Below, piece after piece: positions 16,868 through 27,901 of a DNA stretch of 49,003 nucleotides; the first letter of the stretch is position 1; every line of letters begins with the position of its first letter. The stretch is taken from NCBI GenBank assembly GCA_032718475.1, contig JAUCBJ010002603.1:1-49003 (forward strand). The letters are read 5' to 3'. The translations under genes were made by a program, and so were the position numbers. The notes under the pieces are model-generated. The model saw only the letters and a program-made list of their open reading frames with translations. It had not been told where the DNA came from and made no database searches. The DNA is from Nemertoderma westbladi. Lineage: Eukaryota; Xenacoelomorpha; Nemertodermatida; Nemertodermatidae.

Positions 16868-17722
16868 CCGTAATATAGTGTCATTTTCTGATGACACGGA
16901 CCCCCCCCCCCCCCCCCAGATTTTTCTACAAATCTTTATCATATTGCTTAAAATTTGAAACATAAACTCGTTCCACTCACCGTCGATAACCCAATGAAGC
17001 CGGAATTTTCGATTTTGACTTCCGTATCGTGGACATACTTCACATTAGTCGTAATTTTTTCATATCAATAGAAAGCTTGAGTTGCAAGGATTCGAAATAT
17101 GTAACAATATCTGAATTTCGTTGAGAAACAACTGAGATACAGGAGTTCAAAGATTGCAAGAAGTATTGTTCGCTGCAGGCCATTTATTCTATTAAATAAA
17201 TACACAAAATTCTAGAATGTGTTATTTATTTTATAAGTTGGTTGGCAACAGCGGTATTCCTCTATACAATATATCTATTGTGTAGCTATTCATTCTTAAA
17301 CAAATTGTTCCAGAACATCGTGTATTTATTAAATAGGAATAAATGGCCTCCCGCGAACGATAATTCTTGCAATCTTTGAACTCCTATATCTCAGTTGTTT
17401 CTCAACGAAATTCAGATATTGTTACATATTTGTAATCCTTGCAACGCAAGCTTTTTAATGATATTACTTATAATTAATTACGAATAATGTGAAGAATGAC
17501 CACGATACGGAGGGTGCGATTTCGCAAAAGATACTTAAATACGCTTATAAAAAAATTTAAAGTCAAAAATCGAAAACTCCGGCTTCATAGTAACAACGAC
17601 GGTGAGTTCAACTAGTTATGTTTCAAATTTTAAGCAATATGATAAAGATTTGTAGAAAAATCTGGGGGGGGGGGGGGGGGGGGGGGGTCCGTGTCATCAG
17701 AAAATGGACACTATATTACGGG
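16868..17722. mobile_element. 855-bp foldback MITE
   Basis: The whole segment is a long imperfect inverted repeat with arms of roughly 350 bp. The ends read CCGTAATATAGTGTC on both strands, followed by a GTGTCAT...ATGACAC hairpin and a homopolymer tract: C at 16902-16918, matched by a G run around 17664-17687. A central loop of about 100 bp lies near 17220-17310. There is no coding capacity, so it would rely on another element's transposase. No clear target-site duplication was found. It abuts the 5'-truncated LINE at 17723. Confidence 0.8.
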
Positions 17723-18366
17723 ACATGATGTATGTAGGACATGTATTCTTTTTGCCTCATTGAAACATCTGTAGCTGAAACGCACTACAACCTCCTTCAA
17801 CTATATCCCAATACTTCAACAAACGATTCATTCCCGGTCGCGCTTATTAAGTTGGTTGCGGAGCCATTAGCGCGTCACTTAACGTACTTAATAAACTTAG
17901 CTGTTACTACAGGTGAATTCCCTGCTAGTTTGAAGATGTCTAAGGTTATTGCAAGCTACAAAGGGGGTGACCCTCTTGATGCCAATAACTACCGGCCCAT
18001 ATCCATTTTGCCTGTGTTCACAAAATTGTACGAAAAAATAATCTACGACCAGCTTATTTCTTACCTGGATCACTTTTCAATTCTCACCAAATGCCAGTTT
18101 GGATTTCGAAAGAAAGTTTCAACTTACTGCGCTATTTTAATTGTGACTGAGAAAATTCGTACTTTTCTTGATTCGAAAGAAACCAGCTGCGCGATATACA
18201 TTGACCTGAAAAAGGCGTTTGATGCGCAGGACCACAGTATATTAATTAAAAAACTCAAAAATTATGGTATTCGTGGAACTCCTAATGCGTTAATAAAAAG
18301 CTTTCTAACCGAACGTAAGCAGGTCGTAGTGATAAATGATTACAATTTCTGACCCACTATCTTTAA

Positions 18367-19941
18367 CCCTATTAGTACCGGGCTATAAAATGTTGTACAA
18401 ATACCGGGGGGGGGGGGGGGTCATATTGACCCCCCCCCCCCCCCCCCTCTAAAATCTACAAATATTTACGAAAACGTCTGATTTTTTGTTTGTACGTAGG
18501 TATCACTTGTCTGGATCCGACCGAAAAAAAAAATTTTCGAAAAAATGTACTGGGGTGGTTATATTGCAGCACCAAAATTACAAGTAGTGCACAATTTTCA
18601 CAAAATTTGAAAGTTACATTTTCGGCTAATTATTTTTCAATACAGGTTTTTTGGGGTGCATAATACATTGGAAAATATTTAAAAATGATATGATTACTAT
18701 AAATGGCTGTTTAGTCCTCTCTGCGTAGGAAAAAAATGAAAAAAACAAGTAACCAGCACTTTTCAGTTAGAACTCAAAATTTTTAATTCACTTATACGAT
18801 GCTATAAATTTACATTTTCAGGTTTTCGAGGGCGCTGATTCTAATGTAATACATTTCTAATATGCCAGATCATTGCTACTTGTATTTTTCGGCGTAATTT
18901 GGCAAATTTTGGTGCTAGCACCAAATTTCGTACCCATCACCAAAAAGTACAAGTTTGCGATGTCCAGTGCTGTTTTTATTGATTCCATCGGATTCAGGAC
19001 CCTCATAAACCCGTATAACGCAAGAAACAAGGTGATACTATCTACTTATCAATTTGCATATTTTCCAAAATTTGGTGCTGGCACAACAATTTTCACCCAC
19101 CGGCGAAAAATACAAGTTTGAGAACTCTTATGAAATTTTTACTGATTCCATTGAATTCAGAACCATCACAAACCCGTATAACGCAAGAAACAAGGTGACA
19201 CAATCAATTGATATATTTGATGGTTTTCAAAATTTGGTGCTAGCACCACATTTTGCACCCACATCCGAAAAATACAAGTTTGAGATGTCTAGTTCGATAA
19301 TTATATTTTCCATTGAATTCAGAACAGCCATAAACCTCTAAAACGCAAGAAATAAATTGTCACAAGCAATTTTATATATTGAATGGATTTTCAAAATTTC
19401 GTGCTAGCACCAAAATTTGCACACAGCACCGAAAAATACAAGTTTGATACGCTTGGTGCAACTTCGTATATATTTCATCGAATCCAGAACCCCAAAAAAC
19501 CCCAATTGCGTAAAAAACAAGTTTCAAACAATCAATTTACAAAATTGACTTATTTCAAAATTTGGTGCTGGCACCAAAATTTGGCACCCATCGAAAAAAA
19601 CAAGTTTGAAATTTCTAAATCAATTTATATGAATTCCATCCAATTTCTAACACCAAAAAACCGGTGTAAATCAAAAATAGAGATGTTACAATTCATATTT
19701 AATGAAATGTAATTTTCAAAAAACGTCTCAAAAAAAGTGCCAAAAGTAGGGTTAAAAAATGGTGCTATAACTCGAAAAGTACCCAATATTTTTGAAAACG
19801 GTTTTCACTACCATGAAGACAATAGATTTTTAGGAAAAGTCATAAAATTTCAGATTCCCAACTGCGTTTGTTTCAGAATTATAATAAAAAAACCACGGGG
19901 GGGGGTCATATTGACCCCCCCCCCCCCCGGGTTTAATAGGG
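18367..19941. mobile_element. 1575-bp piggyBac-type non-autonomous element
   Basis: Flanked on both sides by TTAA (18363-18366 and 19942-19945), with inverted ends CCCTATTA...TAATAGGG. TTAA targets and CCC/GGG ends are the signature of piggyBac. Near each end is a hairpin made of a G run, TCATATTGA and a C run (18405-18447; 19897-19928). It encodes no transposase. The centre is a tandem satellite. It sits inside a LINE reverse transcriptase, so it is younger than that LINE copy. Confidence 0.85.
18904..19640 (+). repeat. Five tandem units of about 163 bp inside the MITE
   Basis: The core GGTGCTAGCACC (a perfect palindrome in the best copies) recurs at 18911, 19074, 19236, 19400 and 19564, spacing 162-164 bp. 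Other shared words are AAAAATACAAGTTTG about 40 bp after each core and AACCCGTATAACGCAAGAAA in the first units. Units diverge noticeably from one another. The small ORFs across it are chance frames through the repeat. Confidence 0.85.
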
Positions 19942-20877
19942 TTAAAATGTGGTACTGTACAAGGATCCGTGTTATCTCCGTTATTATTTTTACTATATAT
20001 AAATGACCTGCCGTTAGTATCCAAATTTATGACAACCCTTTTTGCAGATGACACCACCTTGCTGCATAACGATTCCAATATTGAATTATTAATTGAATCT
20101 TCAAATAGTGAACTCAAAAAAATATATGAATGGCTGGCCGACAATCGACTGTCTCTGAACTTAAAAAAAACCGAGTACTCAATTTTTACGAACAAAAATT
20201 ATTTCCTAGATGGCCTACCCAAAGTTAAAATTAAAGACAATATTATAAAGAAAGTAGAGTGTACAAAGTTTTTAGGTGTCTGGATAGATGATAAGCTTAA
20301 CTGGAAAATACACATTGGGCATATTTTAAAGAAAATTAGTAAAAGCACTGGGATATTTTATAAATTACGACATATTTTTCCGACAGACATACTTCGTACA
20401 CTTTACTTCACACTGATCCATCCATACTTAACATATGGAATTTTGGCTTGGGGTTCGGCATGTAAGAGCGATTTAATGAAAATTAAAACCAAAACTAATA
20501 AAATTATCCGTGCTATCACTTTTAGCCATTTCCGCCAAACAGCTTATCCCCTATATAAAACAATGAATATACTACCTTTGGAGTCACTACCGGTATATGT
20601 CTATCATGTTTCCCAACTATTGCTAGACATATCACATAACCCCTCACACCCTCTCTCGCACCTTTTTACAAAATGTTCTGCCATGCACCGATATAGTACC
20701 CGTGCGGCTTTGACAGGAAAATATGTTATTCCCCTAACCCGTTTAGAAGTAGCTCACAAATCGATCGGAGTAATAGGACCGACTATCTGGAATGATCTCC
20801 CAACTGACATTAGAGCAATAAAATCAAAAGCCATATTTTTAAAGCACCTTAAGAAATATTTACTCGATAAACTCTGA

Positions 20878-21395
20878 TTAAGTTTTTTTGCTTATGAATC
20901 ACTCAAGTTAATACATGTAGTAACTACAAATCTATTTTATTAAACAAATACAGCACTCCCATATCTGTTTACTTTCATTAACCAGGTGGAAATTATTAAG
21001 CTTTAACAAATGTATATGAATATATAAATTACTCTAGATACAAATTATATTCTACAATAAAAACTACTACAAAGCAGAGTATTACGCATATATGGTAAAT
21101 TTTCATAATATATTCTTAACTTATATGTCTTAGAATAATTGTGCAATTTATTTCTTTGTGATACACTTTGCCCTCTTTGTACAACAGATGACCTTGACTA
21201 GCATTACGCTACTGCCAGCTGTTGTACGACAAATTATTTAGCATAAAGGTGCAGCGCAACCAAACATATGTATGTAGTAGGCCTACAAACGTAGTGTATA
21301 ATTATAATATGAAAGCTCTGTTTTGGTGGTGGCTGCAGGTTTATGCCGTTATATGTATTGAATCTTATATTATAATAATAAATTGAATTGAATTG
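20878..21395 (+). other. 3' untranslated region and tail of the LINE
   Basis: Follows the RT stop codon. It contains an inverted repeat (TTGTACAACAG near 21177 with CTGTTGTAC near 21219) and ends in short tandem AATTG repeats at 21381-21395, a 3' end typical of CR1/L2-like LINEs. Confidence 0.65.
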
Positions 21396-22931
21396 TATCA
21401 TATAGTTTAGGTTATTTAGTTTATGTTGTTTTTGTGATATTGTACTTGTTAAGTAGCCTATAGTGAAGAAGTGCCCGTATAATTAATTAGCTTTTGGCAA
21501 TATTGGTAGGGGGACTGCATCATAAATAACAGGGGTGGGTTGCTGGACGCGCTATTAGTGGAAAAGCGCTATTAGGATTAAAAGGGCTATTAGCACAAAT
21601 AGTGCTATTAGTAAATAGAGACTTTAAAAAACGTTGCCTGAAACAGTATTAATAGCCCTTTTTACTAATAGGATTATTAGTGCTAATTGAATGGGAGAAT
21701 CTTTTAGGCTCGTTAAGCCAAGGAATGCCTGTTCACCACCATGGGTGATCTTCCACAGTAAACCCTTCCACTCTGTTTCCCAGGTTGCCTTGGTTCCCAT
21801 TTCTCGACCACTGAAGGATGAAAGCCGGGGTTGGGCTAGGCTGCAGCATTTAAAGCACTGTGCCCAAACATAATTATTAGTGCTAATAGGACTTTAATAG
21901 CGCTATTAGTAATTAAATAATAAATAATACCATCTCATCACTATAGCTCTATCACTATTTCTAGAATTCAAGTTTGAGTATTAAATATTAATTGTAAAAA
22001 ATAATAAAGGCCCACAAGTAGTCCATTCAATCTAGGAAAAGGAGGGGAAAACGTGTAAACAAAAACTAATTCGCTAAAACTAAACTCCTTAACTTAAAAC
22101 TAAAACTTTTATAATAGTCCGGCAGCCGCAATGGTATACCGAAAATTTTTGGACGGATTCATTTTTTTTGATGTTTTGAGTTCTATGGGTCCCACTTATT
22201 GAGGAAATGGCGATTTTAAAATTTTTGACTTTGGGCATTTTGAAATAACAACCTAGTTGCTAAGGACCACGTAATTCTAATTTAAAGCATAGCAACTGCA
22301 AACAGCATGTCATAATGGATTGAAATCTTCTACAAAGTCAATATAGTTCATTTACGAAATAATGACAATCTTTTTTGTCTGATGTTTAGATCCTGTTGCT
22401 ATGGAGACGGCATTCAAGTTTAGTGTTTCGATTTCAAACGCCTTTAATTATACCATTAGTTACAAAATATGCACCAAAGTTAGTTAAATTGTGTTAATTT
22501 TATTATCGTGGCTTTTCTGTAACTTTAGACAAGGTTAAGAATCTAAATTGGGCTGATATTTATTTCCTAACCTGACATGTTTGAGTGTTAACATAATTAT
22601 TAAAGACAACAAATTTCAGCGATTATAACATTTAGCTGACGTTTCTACGGTAACTATATTTGTTATTTCCAGTTTAGCTCCTTTCTACTGTATTGTGCAT
22701 CTTATTTTATTGTCCCCGTATTCATAAATCGATACCGTAAGGGATAGTACAGATAAAGTGCATAAGTACCTTAGCAAAGTAGATTAGAGTGGATTCTACT
22801 GTACAGTATAGTATGTTCCTGCGTTACAATGTACGTTATAATAATATTTATAATATACCAAATTTTGAGTTGGGTACTACAGTACTTTTTCTTGGGTGAC
22901 CATTTCGATATGGAGAATTGGGTTTGGAATT

Positions 22932-22958
22932 CATAACTAATGATGATCATTAGTTATG
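22932..22958. repeat. 27-bp perfect palindrome
   Basis: CATAACTAATGAT at 22932-22944 and its reverse complement at 22946-22958 surround a single G. It lies inside the left part of the 9.7-kb element. Function unknown. Confidence 0.8.
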
Positions 22959-24075
22959 ATTATTAGTGTTCTAGAAAATTGATATAGTTGTAGTTTCTTA
23001 TACGGTAAGTCGAATTGTTCGTTTAATTGTCATCGACGTATGTTTTTTTTAATGTTTTTTTAATAATTAAAATGGTACTGTATGTTTGCTTAGTTCTCTA
23101 GAAATATAACAGTTGATGATAGCTAATCGAATTAGGAAGCCTAGCAATTACTGTAAAAAATTATAAAATGACTAGTTCGAACATTCATAAGATATTATGG
23201 GGGCCAACTGGAAAAAACAGTAACTATTGTATCTGGTAAAAGAAATAGCTAGTAAAATCTCAAAAATTGTTCATATTTAAAAGTCAACGGGCCGGTACTA
23301 GTTAACGGGTCAGGACTAGAGTCATCCGACTCCCCTACAGGTTGACCTCGGAGTTTACTTAGGTAATGCCAAGCAAACTACAGTATAAACGAATTTAAGT
23401 TCCATGAATTGTAAGAAATCCAGGCACTAACCCTTTCCAGCCCATGGCATATATCTATGCCACCACTAAATGCTCCATGGCATATATTTATGCCATGGTT
23501 ATCCTTTGAGATGTACGGCTTGTTTGTTTTGTAGAGCAGTACTAGGGATGTTCTGTGAGCTGTTGGAGCATTTCTAGGCAATATAATATGCTGCGCACCA
23601 ACTTTTGGCGGTAAATTCAAACCTATTTAGACCTTATTAGAGTGTTGTATTGATACTGCAGTTCAGTACAATTGTACATTCAAGGCTTTATACGACTTGT
23701 TATACATCAGTATTCCCCTTACCCCCCCCCCCCCCCCCCCCCCCATACGTTTAGACAGTATCTAAGGTACCGAAGTCTGGATTCTGTTACTGGTAGGCTG
23801 TCTTATTGCACCAATAGATGTTTGTTTATTGTTTTGGTTACTGCCTACCGGTAAGTAACCTAGGTCAGTAGGTAGTAGGTACTAACCCTAAATAGTCCAT
23901 CCCTAAGTAGTAATATTTCCATTCAGCCATTATAATTTCGCTATAATTTCGGACTGTCGGACACTATTGTCACGCGAATATAACAATCCGGATATAGTCG
24001 TGTAGGATATACCGGTAGCCGACTACTGGACTAGACCTAACGCCCTAGTCAGCCAGTGTTGGAAATTGGCTGAGA

Positions 24076-24582
24076 ATGCCATACCCAGTACAGCAACGAA
24101 AACCACCCCATTCTTATGGTTTTTCGGGAGTGGATTCAGATGAAGACATAGACGAAGATGGTAGTGAGGCTGACACAGCTGGCAGTGACGACGACAGTGT
24201 TAGTGGTACCGGTGGTAGCGATGACGACGATGACCGCTTTATGCTCCCTGAATCCAATGTTTGGAAATCGATTGATCCAGACCAGGATCCATTTCAGCCT
24301 CACTGTTTCAATTCAACATCTAGCTGGCGGGGTGTGGATACAACAAATTTTGAAATTGGAGATTATGTTGATCTTTTCTTGACTGATAATTTAATTGACA
24401 TAATTGTAAAGTGCACCAATCAAAGAATCCACCAAGCGAACAAAGCAGCATTGGATTTAGCTACTACGTCCGGGAAGAAAGTTATACCTGTCAAAGATAT
24501 CGCAGCTTCTGAAATGCGACGATTTTTGGGAATTACATTTTTGATGGGTGTAATAAGAAAATGTACTTTGATAAATAAATAA
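24076..24582 (+). pseudogene. piggyBac transposase, N-terminal fragment
   Basis: ATG at 24076 opens 168 codons. Residues 15-55 are acidic (DSDEDIDEDGSEADTAGSDD), as at the start of many piggyBac transposases. The rest matches the beginning of the DDE_Tnp_1_7 domain: DPFQPHCFN, then DLFLTDNLIDIIVKCTNQ, then EMRRFLGITFLMGVIRKC. The frame ends in an AT-rich run just before the point where the catalytic Asp-containing core should follow, and that core is not present anywhere up to 26398. The fragment cannot transpose. Confidence 0.85.
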
Positions 24583-24783
24583 ATAAATTGATAAATAAAA
24601 ATCAATAATTGATCAATCAATCAATAAATTTTGCTCAAAAATGTTTTTTTACTTGAAATTCAAATTCTACATAAAAATTTAAGTCAGAATATGTGGCTGG
24701 TTGCGAGAAAAGGGACCTGGGGAAAAAATTTTCATTCTGAGAAAAACGCGTTTAAAGTTTGGCTCTTAAAATCGACTGTTTTC

Positions 24784-24876
24784 ATTGGTTTATTGGTCGT
24801 TATTGGGGTGTTTGCATTGGTTTATTGGTCGTTATTGGGGTGTTTGCATTGGTTTATTGGTCGTTATTGGGTTTTA
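24784..24876 (+). repeat. Three tandem copies of a 32-bp unit
   Basis: ATTGGTTTATTGGTCGTTAT begins at 24784, 24816 and 24848, almost unchanged, near the left end of the MITE. Small ORFs across it are repeat artefacts. Confidence 0.85.
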
Positions 24877-25059
24877 TTAGAGCGAAATTCAAACTGAATT
24901 ATTTTAATAATAGTACTAAGTACTGTATACACTTGTTTTTTTAGATTATCGTAGAATATCTGTAGCCTATTCGGTTAGTAATTGTACAAACAAGTTAATA
25001 CACTAATAATTTAGAATTTATTATGGAAACTGAAGCAGAGTGGCTGAACCTATTAAATA

Positions 25060-25900
25060 ATAGGGTTTTCAGGTCGCTGATCACGATAAAACTTGTTAAA
25101 ATATTTTTTGAAAAAGCAACCATAATTTTTTGTGGTATTTGGGTCCCCCAGTATGAAAAGTACAAGTAAAAAAATCTCAAAATAAAAAAATTTGTGTTTG
25201 ATTTGCTAATGCTGAACGTACGTGTTTTCGAGGTCGCTGATTACGATGAAATTAGTTATAAATATTCCTAGTAATGCAAACCCAATTTTGGTGCTATTCT
25301 AGTGCCCCAGAACGAAAATTACAAGTTGCACAAACTTATAAACTGTCAAATTATGCCTTTGGTTTGGTAATGCTGCTTCTATACTGGTTTTCAAGGTAGC
25401 TGATCACGATACAACACGTTACAAATCATTCGTGGTAACGCAACTGTCAATTTTGGTGCTTGTCTGGTGGGACGAAAATTACAAGTAGCAAACATTTCAA
25501 ATTGCAAAAAGCGAATTTGGTTGGATAATACGATATTTTTTAGTGTCATATTCGTGATCAGTGTCCCAGAACACCCATAATGTCCAAAATTCAGGTTGAT
25601 TTGGTAATGATTTTTGGTTATCAAACTTTTGCTACTTGTATTTTTCGTGCCGCACATTGACACATATCGAAAAAATTGTTTTAATTCGTGATCAGCATTC
25701 CAAAAAAACCATATGTTCATAAAATCAATTAAATTTTGTGGTGATTTTTCATTATCATATTTGCACTACGATTTTTTTCGTGCCCCATGGACCGCATTAA
25801 AATTACCAAAAATTTTCTAGAATGTTATATTTGAGTTCAATATTTGTGATCATTGTCCAAAAAAAAACGCTATAGCGCAAATATATTAATCTTAGTGAAT
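25060..25900. repeat. ~160-bp satellite units, head-to-head, inside the MITE
   Basis: In the left half GGTCGCTGATCACGAT-like words recur at 25072, 25232 and 25395 (spacing 160-163), with ATTACAAGTWGCA between them. In the right half the complementary words recur: CTACTTGTATTTTTCGTGCC near 25632, and GTGATCA words near 25553, 25687 and 25846. The vocabulary (GGTGCT, TACAAGT, TTTTCGKG) overlaps that of the array at 18904-19640. Confidence 0.65.
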
Positions 25901-26398
25901 TATAAAAACATTTGAAAATTTTAGCACGAAAAATACCTGAGATGGATGCCAGAAATGGACCACATCAAAAAATTAACATTGGTTGCGAGAAAAGGGACCT
26001 GCGTTTTTAATTTTTTGTTTAAACACTCATAACTTTTTAACGAAAAGCGATATGAAAAAACTAGTTCGATATTCGGAAAGCCCACAAAATTCTGCATCTA
26101 ATAGGCCTAAAAACGCAAATTCGACCATGTGGTCCCCAGGTCCCTTTTCTCGCAACCAGCCACATATGTAAAAATTATTTTTAATTATGAACTATTGTAC
26201 AAATCAATTATTTAATAAATAAATTGATCAAAATCAATAACTAATTTGAAAAAAATTAAAAATCATCCAGAAATTCGGAATCTACAGATAATTTTGTGTA
26301 AGAAAAGTAAAATGGACATTTCTGAATAAAACTTTCAATTTTTCAAATTTTACGGAGCATTGGCCCACACTTATTTTAAAGCACTGGGCTGGAAAGGG

Positions 26399-27373
26399 CT
26401 AGTGTGTTATAGCTACACCCCCCTCCAAATTTGTATTACTAGCTAGTTTTTGCTATTTCTTTTTTTTGAAATGTTCTAGAACATGAAATACATTTGAAAA
26501 AAAATAATAAAATGTTCTAGAACAAATATTTTTTGTTCTAGAACAATATTTAAAAAAATTAAAAAAATTAATATACTATTTTTCTACTTTAATAATGTTC
26601 TAGAACATGTTAGCTATTCAGAACTAGAAAAAAAAAAGTTCTAGAACAAATAGTTTTTGTTCTAGAACAGTTAAAAAAAATGAAATTTTTTTTTAATTTT
26701 ATTTAGAATTTGTTTCATATAATTTTTAATCGTTGCTGGCAAGATGGGTTTTGGGGGGGGGGTTAGCTAGTATTTTTTAAATAGCTAATTAAAAATAAAA
26801 ATTCACTGTATTGAGGTCATTATATTCAGAAATTAATGATAGTTACATAGATAAATTAATGATTTAAACATAAAAGTCATGTAACTAATAAGTAATGTAC
26901 GTAAGTATGTATGTAAGTATGTATGTAAGTTACGTGCTTTAGTAATGTAACGCGTGTTTGAGCATCACAACCTATTTTCGAACATTGTCGGATTATCTTG
27001 TCATCATTGGATGGTAAAAGGCCAATTGACTGTGCGTAAAAAATTGAACTTTCCTCACACATTAAGTTCTTACACAATTCCACTATACCCAAATCAGTCA
27101 TTATTTACGTGTTAGCAATCACAAATTTTAGCTATAGAAATTATATTATTCTAGAAAATTCACTTTCCTTGACATCAAATAAAAAAAACTAACAAAAAAT
27201 AAAATTTGTATGATTTTTTAATTTTTTGTTCTAGAACAAAAAATATTTGTTCTAGAACATTTTATTATTTTTTTTCAAATGTATTTTATGTTCTAGAACA
27301 TTTCAAAAAAAAGAAATAGCAAAAACTAGCTAGTAATAAAAATTTGAGGGGGGGTGTAGCTATAACACACTAG
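26399..27373. mobile_element. MITE with TTCTAGAA palindrome arrays
   Basis: Inverted ends CTAGTGTGTTATAGCTACAC at 26399 and ending 27373, with arms of about 150 bp. TA flanks the GTGTG end on both sides. Nine copies of GTTCTAGAAC, often as the 12-bp palindrome TGTTCTAGAACA, lie in the arms: 26473, 26514, 26535, 26597, 26638, 26659, 27228, 27249, 27290. It sits exactly at the right boundary of the piggyBac element. A GTAT-type microsatellite occurs near 26890-26930. No ORF is supported. Confidence 0.75.
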
Positions 27374-27668
27374 TACCGAAATCCACGCATTCCCTAGCTA
27401 TGCTAATAACCAAACCAAACAGGAATATTGAACCTACCTTATCACATGTGATGAAGCGGATCATTCTATACTGTGTTTGACCAAAAAGGAAATGTCAAAA
27501 GAACTAGATTATGACATAGATATCAAGAGTTATACTGGTATTTCAAACCCGGTAATGCCTTGCCATTAAAAGTTTTGGCGGGGTCTGCTATTGGTCAACA
27601 TCGAGCTAAACGTATTGACCATGAGTTCCTCAAAGATGTCACTATGTAATTTGGTATTTTCCTGTTCA

Positions 27669-27875
27669 GGACAGGACGATGGACTTACATTAGGGGGGAT
27701 GCATACATTAATGAGTTTCATTGGATCCATAGGAAGTTTAATGGTTGAAACCGGCCTCTCTGAAGTCTATCGTGTATATTTTGGCGGTGTTTCGAAGATG
27801 TTATCTGGGAAAAAGTTTCCACAGAACATGCGCGCTATGCGCCTTTTCGCAGATAAATATTCTGTATTTCTTCTA
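27669..27875 (+). pseudogene. Fragment of an Academ-like transposon protein
   Basis: After a 3' splice-site-like tract ending TTCAG at 27668, the frame reads LGGMHTLMSFIGSIGSLMVE and then MLSGKKFPQNMRAM. This resembles the conserved stretch (GGFHTLMSF.GSIG..., MLSGKA..RA.R) of a large repeat-associated protein family of invertebrates. From memory I link that family to Academ-type transposons; the naming is an inference. It is cut off by the LINE that follows. Upstream DNA from 27405 shows scraps of similar composition but no continuous frame. Confidence 0.55.
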
Positions 27876-27901
27876 TTATTACATTTTTATCTGAGGGAAA
27901 T

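Larger units (their letters stand above)
17741..20877 (+). pseudogene. LINE reverse transcriptase (CR1/L2-like), split by a MITE
   Basis: The 5' half (17741-18352) carries NNYRPISILP, FGFRK and YIDLKKAFDAQDH. The 3' half (19969-20877) carries LSPLLFLLYINDL, FADDTTLL and a C-terminal region with the usual tail (RAALTGKYV, WNDLP). Together they form one RT domain with the catalytic Asp residues present. They are separated by a piggyBac-type insertion at a TTAA site; removing it leaves the reading frame continuous except for one extra T near 18346. The endonuclease half is absent, so the copy is 5'-truncated. It cannot be autonomous. Confidence 0.88.
24692..26164. mobile_element. 1473-bp MITE with 32-bp perfect TIRs
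   Basis: Ends start TGTGGCTGGTTGCGAGAAAA and are perfect inverted repeats for about 32 bp; each is flanked by TA, so a Tc1/mariner-like TA target is likely. A third copy of 20 bases of the end lies inside at 25981-26000. The interior is built of degenerate ~160-bp units in two opposite orientations. It has no coding capacity and lies inside the piggyBac element's 3' region. Confidence 0.8.
23432..26398. mobile_element. piggyBac element, internally deleted (2.97 kb)
   Basis: Inverted ends CCCTTTCCAGCCCA (23432) and TGGGCTGGAAAGGG (ending 26398), flanked by CTAA and CTAG, an imperfect TTAA-type target. Just inside the left end are two near-palindromes of the type GGCATATATYTATGCC. It contains the N-terminal part of a piggyBac transposase and a later MITE at 24692-26164, and no catalytic domain remains. 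A C run of about 22 bases lies at 23720-23743. Confidence 0.75.

Noticed and set aside
18873-19712. Three plus-strand ORFs of 82-109 codons
   Set aside because: They share sequence because they cross the 163-bp satellite; frames are not conserved between units.
21691-21873. 60-codon ORF in the outer element's left end
   Set aside because: No family resemblance and low coding character; probably chance within subterminal DNA.
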